Positions 57,050-64,000 of a stretch of DNA of 64,000 nt are shown here, in pieces (position 1 is the stretch's first letter; each line of letters starts with the position of its first letter). The stretch is from Deferribacter autotrophicus (GTDB lineage: Bacteria; Chrysiogenota; Deferribacteres; Deferribacterales; Deferribacteraceae): contig NZ_VFJB01000003.1 of NCBI RefSeq assembly GCF_008362905.1, positions 355,077-419,076 of the forward strand. The letters run 5' to 3'. The notes under the pieces are model-generated. The model made no database searches. It was given only the letters and a program-made list of their open reading frames with translations, and was not told the origin of the DNA. The translations under genes and the position numbers were made by a program.

Positions 57050-57069
57050 TAATATTAGGATAATTTAGA

Positions 57070-58341
57070 GTGTATAAAAATAGGCAGGTTTATAAAAAGT
57101 TAGAAAAGCAAATTAATAACAACAAAGCCACTATTCTTATTGGTCCCAGGCAGGTTGGCAAGACAACTTTGATGAAACAGTTATATGCCACATTTAAGAA
57201 GAATTATCCGTGTCTTTATCTTGATTTAGATATTTATTCAAATTATGAAAAAGTAAGTACTTATGAAAACTGTATCAATACTTTAAAATTGAATGGTTAT
57301 AGCGAGGATAGCGATAAAAGGTTTGTTCTTTTTCTTGATGAGTTTCAAAGGTATGATGATATTAGTGTAATTATAAAAAACATAGTGGATAATCATCCAA
57401 ACGTAAAAATTTATGCTTCTGGTTCGTCTAGTCTGTCGATTAGAGATAAAATTCAAGAAAGCTTGGCTGGACGAAAAAGGATTGTGAATATTTATCCATT
57501 AAGTTTTAGAGAATATCTACATTTTATAGATAGGGATGATTTAATTATAAAAGTTGAAAAATTATCGGAAATCAAATCTGATTCACTAATGGAATTAGTT
57601 CCTGATCTTTACCAGGAGCTTAACCATTTTTTGATCTATGGTGGGTATCCTGAAGTAGCTCTTACCCCAATTTCTGAAAAAAAAGAAGTATTGGAATCTA
57701 TATTTGACTTATATGTGAAAAAGGATCTGGTAGATTTTTTAAAAATTGATAGGATAAAAAATGCAAAGATGATTATAAATCATCTTGCTATAAATCACGG
57801 TCAGCAAATTAGTTTTAATCTCTTATCTCAAATAGCTGGAGTAGATGATAAAACTGCAAAAAACTATGTAGAGATTTTGAAAGAAACATTCTTAATTAAG
57901 GTAAGCATTCCCTGGTATACTAATAAGAATAAGGAACTTGTTAAAATGCCCAAAATATATTTTATAGACAATGGTGTTAGAAACTATTTTATAAATAACT
58001 TTAATCTTGTGGATTTGAGAGATGATGCATCTTTTTTATTTGAAGGTTTTGTTATTTCAGAATTATTAAAGATGGATTTTCCAGATAATATGATTAAGTT
58101 TTGGAGGACAAAGAGTAAGCAAGAAATTGATATTATTCTAGATTATGAAAATAAAGTTAAGCCAGTGGAAATAAAATATAAGAAAAACTTGAAAAAATCA
58201 GATTTTTTGGGGTTAAAAAATTTTGTTGAAAATTATCCACAATATGTTCCATGTTACTTAATAAATCTTGGCAGTAACAAGTCAGATAAGGAGAATATAG
58301 TTTTTCTATCACCATTTGAAATTGAAACGTTAAAACGTTGA
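57070..58341 (+). CDS. AAA_14 / DUF4143 ATPase
   Basis: A 423-residue P-loop ATPase starting with GTG at 57070. Walker A TILIGPRQVGKTTLM (~21); Walker B FVLFLDEFQRYDD; sensor IYASGSSSLSI; winged helix LLSQIAGVDDKTAKNYVEIL; DUF4143 tail with FEGFVISELLK, QEIDIILDYE and VKPVEIKY as PD-(D/E)XK-like residues. It is only distantly related to the one at 52850. The terminal TLKR and TGA are encoded by an ACGTT array (ACGTTAAAACGTTGA). Confidence 0.82.
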   Translation: MYKNRQVYKKLEKQINNNKATILIGPRQVGKTTLMKQLYATFKKNYPCLYLDLDIYSNYEKVSTYENCINTLKLNGYSEDSDKRFVLFLDEFQRYDDISVIIKNIVDNHPNVKIYASGSSSLSIRDKIQESLAGRKRIVNIYPLSFREYLHFIDRDDLIIKVEKLSEIKSDSLMELVPDLYQELNHFLIYGGYPEVALTPISEKKEVLESIFDLYVKKDLVDFLKIDRIKNAKMIINHLAINHGQQISFNLLSQIAGVDDKTAKNYVEILKETFLIKVSIPWYTNKNKELVKMPKIYFIDNGVRNYFINNFNLVDLRDDASFLFEGFVISELLKMDFPDNMIKFWRTKSKQEIDIILDYENKVKPVEIKYKKNLKKSDFLGLKNFVENYPQYVPCYLINLGSNKSDKENIVFLSPFEIETLKR

Positions 58342-58350
58342 AACGTTAGA
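58324..58350. repeat. Short ACGTTNRA array at a gene end
   Basis: ACGTTAAAACGTTGAAACGT then TAGAACG; it supplies the stop of the preceding ATPase gene. Confidence 0.7.
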
Positions 58351-58464
58351 ACGTGAAATGAGAAAAATCGATTCATGATTACCGATTCACGGTATATACA
58401 TTTGTTGCAATACTTTTTCTTAAAAGTTATAATATGAGTATTAGAAAGATAAAAGGTAGAGTCA

Positions 58465-59997
58465 ATGAAAAAGTTACCGATAGGGATACAGACATTTAGA
58501 GAAATACGAGAAGATGATTATGTCTATGTGGATAAGACAAAAGAGGCGTATGAGTTAATAGAAAATTATAAATATGTTTTCCTATCCCGTCCTAGAAGAT
58601 TTGGTAAATCTCTTTTTTTGGATACATTGAAGGAAATATTTGAGGGGAATAAAGAGTTATTTGAAGGCTTATACATTTATGATAAATACGATTGGTCTAA
58701 AAAGCACCCTGTGATAAAAATAAGCTTTTCAGGAGATTTCAGGACGAATGAATCAACGAAAAGTATGATTTTAGATATTTTGAAGTCTAATCAGAGAAGA
58801 TTAGGGGTAATATGTGAAAATGAGACAAATGTTACCAGCTGTTTTAGAGAATTGATTGAGAAATCGTATGAGAAGTATGGAGAGAAGGTAGTAATACTGG
58901 TTGATGAATATGATAAGCCTATACTTGATGTGATAGACAAGCTTGAAGTGGCAAAGGAGAACAGGGAGACATTGAGAGCGCTTTATACAGTAATCAAGGA
59001 TAACGATGCGTATATAAGATTTACTTTTTTAACGGGTGTGAGCAGATTTTCCAGGGCAAGCATATTCAGTGGCCTAAATATGCTGGAAGATATTTCCCTA
59101 AATCCTGAATTTGGCAATATATGTGGCTATACCCAAAGGGATTTAGATACTGTGTTTAAAAAGCATTTGCAGGGAGCAGATTTAAAGAAGGTGAAACAGT
59201 GGTACAATGGGTACAACTTTTTAAAAGATAGTGTGTATAACCCTTTTGATATTTTGCTTTTTATAAAGAATAAGTTTTTGTTTGACAATTACTGGTTTTC
59301 CACTGGCACACCTTCGTTTTTGATAAAGCTGATAGAGAAGAATCGATATTTTCTACCAAAGTTATCAAACCTGGTAGTGGGCAAAGAGCTAGTGGATAGT
59401 TTTGATATAGAGAACTTGAATCTGGAGGTAATACTTTTTCAGGCGGGTTATTTGACGATAGACAGGATGCTAGAAGATAGGCGTGGTGGGATAAAGTATA
59501 AGTTGAGGATACCGAACAAGGAAGTGAAGCAATCTCTCAATGATTACATTCTGGATTACTTATTTCGGCTGAAGGATAGTAGAACAAGGATACAGGATGA
59601 TTTGTATGATGCGCTTATGGATGCAAGATTAGAGCTTTTGAAAGAGAGTTTGTATTCGATATTTGCATCGATTCCATATAATAATTATGTGAATAATGAC
59701 ATACAGGATTATGAGGGGTTTTATGCGTCTGTGGTGTATGTATATTTGCAGTCGTTGGGTATTGATGTGATAGGTGAGGATGTGACTAATTTGGGCAGGA
59801 TTGATTTGACTGTGATTATTAGTGATAAGGTATATGTGATAGAGTTTAAGGTTGATGGTGATGATGCACTGGAGCATATAAAAGAGAAAAGGTATTACGA
59901 AAAATATTTATCAAGAGGTAAGGATATATATCTTGTGGGTATAAATTTTGATAGCAGCAAGAAGAACATAAGCAGTTTTGAGTGGGAGAAGCTGTAG
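58465..59997 (+). CDS. AAA-ATPase-like / PD-(D/E)XK protein, divergent copy 3
   Basis: A 510-residue paralogue of the proteins at 50753 and 54181, with about 40-45% identity. Motifs are retained: MKKLPIGIQTFREIREDDYV, SRPRRFGKSLFLDTL, VVILVDEYDKPILD, and GRIDLTVIISDKVYVIEFKV. It ends FEWEKL, the native family tail. It is older in the region than the recent pair. The later half (59400-59960) is richer in G, and TGTGAT, than the first half, hinting at recombination between divergent copies. Confidence 0.85.
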   Translation: MKKLPIGIQTFREIREDDYVYVDKTKEAYELIENYKYVFLSRPRRFGKSLFLDTLKEIFEGNKELFEGLYIYDKYDWSKKHPVIKISFSGDFRTNESTKSMILDILKSNQRRLGVICENETNVTSCFRELIEKSYEKYGEKVVILVDEYDKPILDVIDKLEVAKENRETLRALYTVIKDNDAYIRFTFLTGVSRFSRASIFSGLNMLEDISLNPEFGNICGYTQRDLDTVFKKHLQGADLKKVKQWYNGYNFLKDSVYNPFDILLFIKNKFLFDNYWFSTGTPSFLIKLIEKNRYFLPKLSNLVVGKELVDSFDIENLNLEVILFQAGYLTIDRMLEDRRGGIKYKLRIPNKEVKQSLNDYILDYLFRLKDSRTRIQDDLYDALMDARLELLKESLYSIFASIPYNNYVNNDIQDYEGFYASVVYVYLQSLGIDVIGEDVTNLGRIDLTVIISDKVYVIEFKVDGDDALEHIKEKRYYEKYLSRGKDIYLVGINFDSSKKNISSFEWEKL

Positions 59998-60064
59998 GAG
60001 AAAGATTAGTTAGCAGTGATGTGTAATAAGTGAATGGTGATAAGTGATTTATTGTGATTTATGT

Positions 60065-60262
60065 TTGTTAACGTGTGAACGTTAAAACATTGGAACGTTT
60101 AAAATTATGAATTTTGGATTATGGATTTTAAATTAAAGTTGTAGACGTTGTAGAGGGAGTAGATGTTGTAAAGACGTTAAAACTTGTAAACGTGCAAACG
60201 TTAAAACGTTAGAACGTTAGAACGTTGAACATTGAACGTTGAACCTTGAACCTTGAACCTGT
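60065..60262. repeat. ACGTT array with 170-bp spacer repeat, copy R2
   Basis: Second copy of the spacer repeat (60087-60260). The rest of the gap, 60000-60064 and 60263-60477, is AT-rich and carries a GTAATT-type imperfect repeat (60283-60345) and no gene; GAGATATTGCATA at 60400-60412 may be a decayed MITE end. Confidence 0.8.
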
Positions 60263-60477
60263 ATAATGTAATCTGTCGTGATTTGTAGAAATTAGGTAAT
60301 TAGTGGTAATTTATAGTAATTCATGGTAATTATTTTATAATTTGTTGTAATTGAGTGGTCATTAATTGATGGGTGAACTAAATAAAATTGGAAGAGTTAG
60401 AGATATTGCATATAGCAATTTTAAATTTTGTATGTTTTGGTTAGTTTTTGAAAATTAAATCGCTGGAAGGTTGATTT

Positions 60478-61047
60478 ATGAGTTTTTTATATGTAGTAGC
60501 AGGAGCCAATGGAGTTGGTAAAACAACTTTTGCAAAAGATTTTGCGAAAGCCAAAAATCTTAAGTTTTTAAATGCAGATGAGGTTGCTTTAAAGTTAAAT
60601 AGTAATCCTGAAAAAGTTAAAATCAAAGCTGGTAAATTATTTTTAAAACAAATAGCTGAATGTATAAAAGAGAAGCAATCATTTATTATTGAAAGTACAC
60701 TATCTGGAAGTTATTTAAAAGATATTTTAAAAGATGCTCAACTTAATGGTTATAATGTTGTGATAATATACATTTTTGTGGAAAATCCTGAGATATGTAT
60801 TAAAAGGGTTGAAAATAGAATTTTGAAAGGTGGCCACTCTGTACCGCATAAAGATATAAAAAGAAGATTTTTTAGAAGCATAAAATTATTTTATAATGAA
60901 TATAGGTTCATAAGTGATTTGTGCTACTTAATCAATAATACAGACGATGATTTTGAAGAGATTGCTGTTATTAATGGTGATATAATTGAAATAATAAATG
61001 AAGATGTTTTTAACAAATTTTTAGAGGTGATAAATGAGAAAAATTGA
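60478..61047 (+). CDS. Zeta-toxin-like P-loop kinase
   Basis: A 189-residue protein. The P-loop VVAGANGVGKTTFAKDFA (~6-23), FLNADEVA (substrate-side Asp), FIIESTLSG and a VENPEICIKRVENRILKGGH-type arginine region are typical of zeta-toxin/UDP-GlcNAc kinase-like enzymes. True zeta toxins phosphorylate UDP-N-acetylglucosamine and poison cell-wall synthesis. No epsilon antitoxin is upstream; instead a small gene overlaps its end. ATG at 60478 follows GGAAGG. Confidence 0.82.
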   Translation: MSFLYVVAGANGVGKTTFAKDFAKAKNLKFLNADEVALKLNSNPEKVKIKAGKLFLKQIAECIKEKQSFIIESTLSGSYLKDILKDAQLNGYNVVIIYIFVENPEICIKRVENRILKGGHSVPHKDIKRRFFRSIKLFYNEYRFISDLCYLINNTDDDFEEIAVINGDIIEIINEDVFNKFLEVINEKN

Positions 61048-61237
61048 TGAACTACTTCTATCTCGTGAAATTGTGCGCATAGGGAATAGAGCTGTAAAAA
61101 AAGCTCAAAAAGAAAGCTTGGAAATGGGGATTCCAAATGTGTACAGCCTCAATGGTGTAATATTTTATCAGTTACCCGATGGAACTATAACAACAGATCA
61201 GCCTGAGGAATACAAGAAAATAACGTTAAAACGTTGA
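61034..61237 (+). CDS. Small partner of the zeta-like kinase
   Basis: A 67-residue protein overlapping the kinase gene by 14 bases, with TTAGAGGTG ahead. IGNRAVKKAQKESLEMGIPN, then VYSLNGVIFYQLPDG, is a recurrent small protein next to zeta-like kinases; antitoxin or co-factor role is inferred. The last four residues TLKR and the TGA come from an ACGTT array (ACGTTAAAACGTTGA), exactly as in the ATPase ending at 58341. Confidence 0.65.
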   Translation: MRKIDELLLSREIVRIGNRAVKKAQKESLEMGIPNVYSLNGVIFYQLPDGTITTDQPEEYKKITLKR

Positions 61238-61398
61238 ATCCGTGAAATACAACTGTCGATTGTTTTTTGATAAGATAGACGTGATGAGCGCCGTTGTTTA
61301 TGTTTTGGTGTTCGTAGGTCATTATTTCACGGGTTGAACCTTGAACATTGGAACGTTGAAACGTTAGAACGTTAGAACGTTAAAACGTTGAACATTCA
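61222..61398. repeat. ACGTTNRA array interrupted by element C
   Basis: The array runs ACGTTAAAACGTTGAA, then the 93-nt element, then GGTTGAACCTTGAACATTGG and ACGTTGAAACGTTAGAACGT up to 61398. Confidence 0.7.
61240..61332. repeat. 93-nt inverted-end element C
   Basis: Perfect 10-base ends CCGTGAAATA / TATTTCACGG. It lies inside an array: GTTGAAT on the left and GGTTGAAC on the right. The right interior (TCATTATTTCACGG) resembles that of element D. Confidence 0.6.
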
Positions 61399-61458
61399 CC
61401 CATCTACTCATTTTCCCATCTACCCATTTACTCGTCACGCGTTCCGATTTACGATTTA

Positions 61459-61553
61459 CCCTGTGGAATAAGTTTCGTCGACATGCTCGATGTGTTCGAA
61501 GATTTATAACTGTTATTATGCTATACAATGGTCGACATCATTATTCCATAGGG
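61459..61553. repeat. 95-nt inverted-end element D
   Basis: Ends CCCTGTGGAATA / TATTCCATAGGG (one mismatch). The interior contains an additional GTCGAC pair (61478-61483 and 61531-61536). Confidence 0.6.
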
Positions 61554-61698
61554 TGAACGATTTTCGAATTGGCATGTTCCACTTGACATTTCTAAAATTT
61601 ATTTATATCAATTTAATCCGTTGGTTATGTGGTTCTGATTCGGTTGTATGTTAAAGTCAAGTAAAAATCCCCACCTTAGGGCCCTTAAAATTCCCCAG

Positions 61699-62445
61699 TT
61701 ACCTTTTAGTATTTTTCATAGATTGTAAACTTTTGATTCTATAGCTTTCACCATTGATTCTAAAAATATGAGCATGATGTACGAGTCTATCTATGATAGC
61801 AGAAGCTAAAACAACATCACCAAATATATTACCCCACTCTTCGAAAGGCCTATTAGTAGTGATAATTATAGAATTATTTTCATATCTATGTCTGATTATT
61901 TCAAAAAATTCATCAACATGGTTTAAAGGTATTTTCTTAAAACCAACCTCATCAATTATCAGTAAATCCACACTTAAAAACTGTTTTAATACACTAAAAT
62001 AACTACCATCTCCTTTCGATGATACTAATTTTGATACCATGTCATTGGCGTGAATAAATAAAACCTTGTATCCTTTCTTTAAAGCCTCTAATCCTATGGC
62101 ATTTGCAAGATGTGTTTTGCCAACTCCTGGATTACCCATGAATATTATATTCTTCTTTTCTTCTATAAATCTGCAACTACTTATATCAAGTATTTCTTGC
62201 TTATTCAGTTCAGGCTGATAAGTAAAATCATACATAGATAATGTTTTGGATGAATCCAACTTAGATTTTGAAAATCTTCTCTTAAAAGAATTATTCTGTC
62301 TGTTCACTGACTCATCATCAAGTAACAATTCAAGAAAATCCAGGTAACTCAAACTGTTTTCTATTGCATATTGATTTCGGCTTTCTAATGTCTTTGCCAT
62401 TCCGGATAACTTAAAATTTGTTAGTTTTTTTAAAATATCTTGCAT
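61699..62445 (-). CDS. istB: IS21 helper ATPase IstB
   Basis: A 248-residue DnaA/DnaC-related AAA+ ATPase. Walker A is FMGNPGVGKTHLANAIG (~103) and Walker B LLIDEVGFKKIPL (~165), with sensor IIITTNRPFEEW and the C-terminal signature DRLVHHAHIFRINGESYRIK. It assembles at the target and activates IstA. The gene begins 17 bases after the istA stop with GGGGGAGGG ahead. Confidence 0.95.
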   Translation of the reverse strand: MQDILKKLTNFKLSGMAKTLESRNQYAIENSLSYLDFLELLLDDESVNRQNNSFKRRFSKSKLDSSKTLSMYDFTYQPELNKQEILDISSCRFIEEKKNIIFMGNPGVGKTHLANAIGLEALKKGYKVLFIHANDMVSKLVSSKGDGSYFSVLKQFLSVDLLIIDEVGFKKIPLNHVDEFFEIIRHRYENNSIIITTNRPFEEWGNIFGDVVLASAIIDRLVHHAHIFRINGESYRIKSLQSMKNTKR

Positions 62446-62462
62446 TTATACCCTCCCCCTCA

Positions 62463-63902
62463 TCAATTAACTAATAAATCATATTTACTTAAATCATTCG
62501 AAAAACCACCACAGTTAACCGATTCTTTAGATGACGCATCTTTTTGAGTATATAAACCAGTTTCACATATCCTCTTTACTGACAAATAACTAATGGAATT
62601 AAACTCATTTGCTCTCTTACATGCCAATTCCACTGTATCTTTATCATAACTCTTCATCAAATTAAAAATTCCTTGCATCATACGGTGATAATGATGGGGC
62701 TTTTCTTCCTTTAACCTGTTATAAAATTCAAAGGTGTTTGTACCTATCTCAAGCGATTTTGCTTCATAATCTACAGATTTTAATTTCGGATTATGAGATT
62801 CTTTTGTTATGAATTCTCCTACTGATTTAGATATATTGTGAATTGCTATCTCTTCATATTTATCATTGTAAATTTTTAATATATTACCATTGCTGCGAAT
62901 ACTTACTTTGTTGCCTATGTAATTGTAGGGTACTGAGTAGTAATTATATCTGTAAGTAATGTGACCATAGCGGTTTACTATTCTTTCCGATATGTCATAA
63001 ACCTCGTATCTCTGAGATGGTAAAGGCTGCAATTTACTTTTCTCCTTATCTACAAATTGTTCAAAAGGAATTTTTCTTGTCGTGCCATGTATTTTCTTGT
63101 TACATACATTGTCTTGCCACTTTCGTAGAAGACCTTTGACTTTATAATAATCTTTTTCTTGAATTGATTTGAAAAAATTATTCTTCACATATTTAATTCC
63201 GCTTTCCACTTTCCCTTTCTCCTGGGGATATCTCACCTTACAAGCAAATGGACTGCTACCGTAATATTCAAGCATTGCAGCATACTCTTTCTGTATTACA
63301 GGTTCATAAAAATTTGCTTTCAATACTCCAGATTTTAAATTGTCTATCTTGATTACTCTAGGAATTCCTCCAAAATATTCAAATGCATTAATGTGGCATC
63401 TTAAAAATGTTTCTACGTCCTGACTCCTAACTATTTCATAATATTTATATCTGCTATGAGATAGCACCATGCAAAATATCCAGCTCTTTACTTTTTTACC
63501 TTTTTCGCTATCATAAAGATAACCTATGTAACCGAAGTCCACTTGGGCTTCTTCGCCTGGTGGGGAAATTAATGGGACATAAATTCCATCCGGGCCTTTT
63601 AATTTCCTAACATACTTTTTCACACAACTGTAGCTTACGGATAAACCATGATCACTTATTAGTTTCTGATGGATTAATACTGCTGTTAAACCTTCTGAGA
63701 GGTATTCGATTATTTCTTCTTTGTAAGCCTCTAAAACACTTACTCTTGAAAATTTGGGTGTTTCTACTTTACCGTCTTTCACTTTGTCCCTTATCTTTCT
63801 CACTGTCTTCCTGTCGATCCCTAATTCCCTGGCTATTTGGGAAATATTTTTGCCTTGCGACAACAATGTCTTTACTGTGTAATACATTTCTACCCCCAGC
63901 AT
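62463..63902 (-). CDS. istA: IS21 transposase IstA
   Basis: A 479-residue DDE transposase. N-terminal HTH is NISQIARELGIDRKTVRKI; the catalytic triad is Asp in EEAQVDFGYIG (~120), Asp in VIKIDNLKSGV (~185) and Glu in YPQEKGKVESGIKYV (~231). A beta-barrel domain and C-terminal tail follow. Start ATG at 63902 with GGAGG. Intact, therefore probably functional. Confidence 0.95.
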   Translation of the reverse strand: MLGVEMYYTVKTLLSQGKNISQIARELGIDRKTVRKIRDKVKDGKVETPKFSRVSVLEAYKEEIIEYLSEGLTAVLIHQKLISDHGLSVSYSCVKKYVRKLKGPDGIYVPLISPPGEEAQVDFGYIGYLYDSEKGKKVKSWIFCMVLSHSRYKYYEIVRSQDVETFLRCHINAFEYFGGIPRVIKIDNLKSGVLKANFYEPVIQKEYAAMLEYYGSSPFACKVRYPQEKGKVESGIKYVKNNFFKSIQEKDYYKVKGLLRKWQDNVCNKKIHGTTRKIPFEQFVDKEKSKLQPLPSQRYEVYDISERIVNRYGHITYRYNYYSVPYNYIGNKVSIRSNGNILKIYNDKYEEIAIHNISKSVGEFITKESHNPKLKSVDYEAKSLEIGTNTFEFYNRLKEEKPHHYHRMMQGIFNLMKSYDKDTVELACKRANEFNSISYLSVKRICETGLYTQKDASSKESVNCGGFSNDLSKYDLLVN

Positions 63903-64000
63903 TTTATTTCCTCCAACCTGTGTATTTGTTGGAGGATGTTAACATACACAGGTGGGGATTTTTAAGGGCCTTTTACTGGGGAATTATTGTACCTTTAACA

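Larger units (their letters stand above)
61649..64000 (-). mobile_element. Complete IS21-family insertion sequence
   Basis: Terminal TGTTAAAG (61649-61656) faces CTTTAACA (63993-64000), the TG...CA ends of the IS21 family. Inside each end lie the multiple repeats typical of IS21: AAAAATCCCCACC and ATTCCCCAGT at the left, and the complements of both at the right. It carries istA and istB on the minus strand. The element is 2352 bases and ends on the last base of the window, suggesting that a contig boundary falls there. Confidence 0.9.

Noticed and set aside
49725..61553. Elements A-D or the ACGTT arrays as integron attC sites
   Set aside because: GTTGAAC and GTTCAAC fit the degenerate core consensus GTTRRRY/RYYYAAC, and the single-strand gene layout is cassette-like. 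But A and D lack a proper right core, the arms pair outright and not as two separate boxes, no integron integrase is in the window, and the same 7-mers occur near core genes at 12.5 and 39.2 kb.

Overview
The window is a stretch of a low-GC bacterial chromosome. My best guess is a thermophilic or anaerobic member of the Deferribacterota (Deferribacter/Calditerrivibrio-like). This is inference from AT-rich DNA and the mix of housekeeping genes (HD-GYP, ClpC, HisZ, AzgA plus adenine deaminase, FetAB); no marker gene here proves it.

Positions 1-12379 are ordinary chromosome: a truncated substrate-binding protein at the left edge; a minus-strand operon (2-hydroxyacid dehydrogenase, peptide deformylase, double-ACT protein, HD-GYP protein); then plus-strand clpC, a ketopantoate-reductase/NUDIX fusion, rpe, a class V aminotransferase, hisZ and purA.

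A tRNA-Asn gene at 12760-12835 is the integration target of an 18.5 kb island (12813-31330), bounded by a perfect 42-bp direct repeat. The island encodes a tyrosine integrase, an AlpA-like regulator, a free-standing LAGLIDADG endonuclease, a second tyrosine recombinase, a ParM-like actin with a probable adapter, a strongly structured non-coding segment, and a complete type I restriction operon. The operon also carries a truncated AlbA-type HTH protein, a DUF1016/YhcG nuclease and a PHP-SMC-like ATPase. Behind it, up to a decayed third att copy near 33290, lies the remnant of an older island: an internally deleted hsdR scar and a DUF234 ATPase.

Positions 33315-38868 hold a three-gene minus-strand operon of secreted proteins. 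One has two PAN domains; another has its signal peptide put out of frame by a 9-T tract. Chromosome resumes with a purine permease and adenine deaminase, a 198-bp MITE, and an IS110-family element with a candidate bridge RNA. A five-gene overlapping minus-strand string follows (metX, methyltransferase, fetA, fetB, clc), headed by a clear SAM-I riboswitch and terminator.

Positions 49700-61650 are a repeat-rich accessory zone with every gene on the plus strand: ComEA-like protein, three AAA-ATPase/PD-(D/E)XK paralogues (two nearly identical), two AAA_14/DUF4143 ATPases, a pRiA4b ORF3-like protein, and a zeta-toxin-like kinase with a small partner. The genes are separated by arrays of the 8-mer ACGTTNRA and the 7-mer CNTTGAA. 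In five genes the last residues and the stop codon are written by these arrays. Four 93-95 nt elements with 10-12 bp inverted ends and a pair of 198-bp MITEs (the second at 42.7 kb) are interspersed. The window ends exactly at the right end of a complete IS21-family element (61649-64000).
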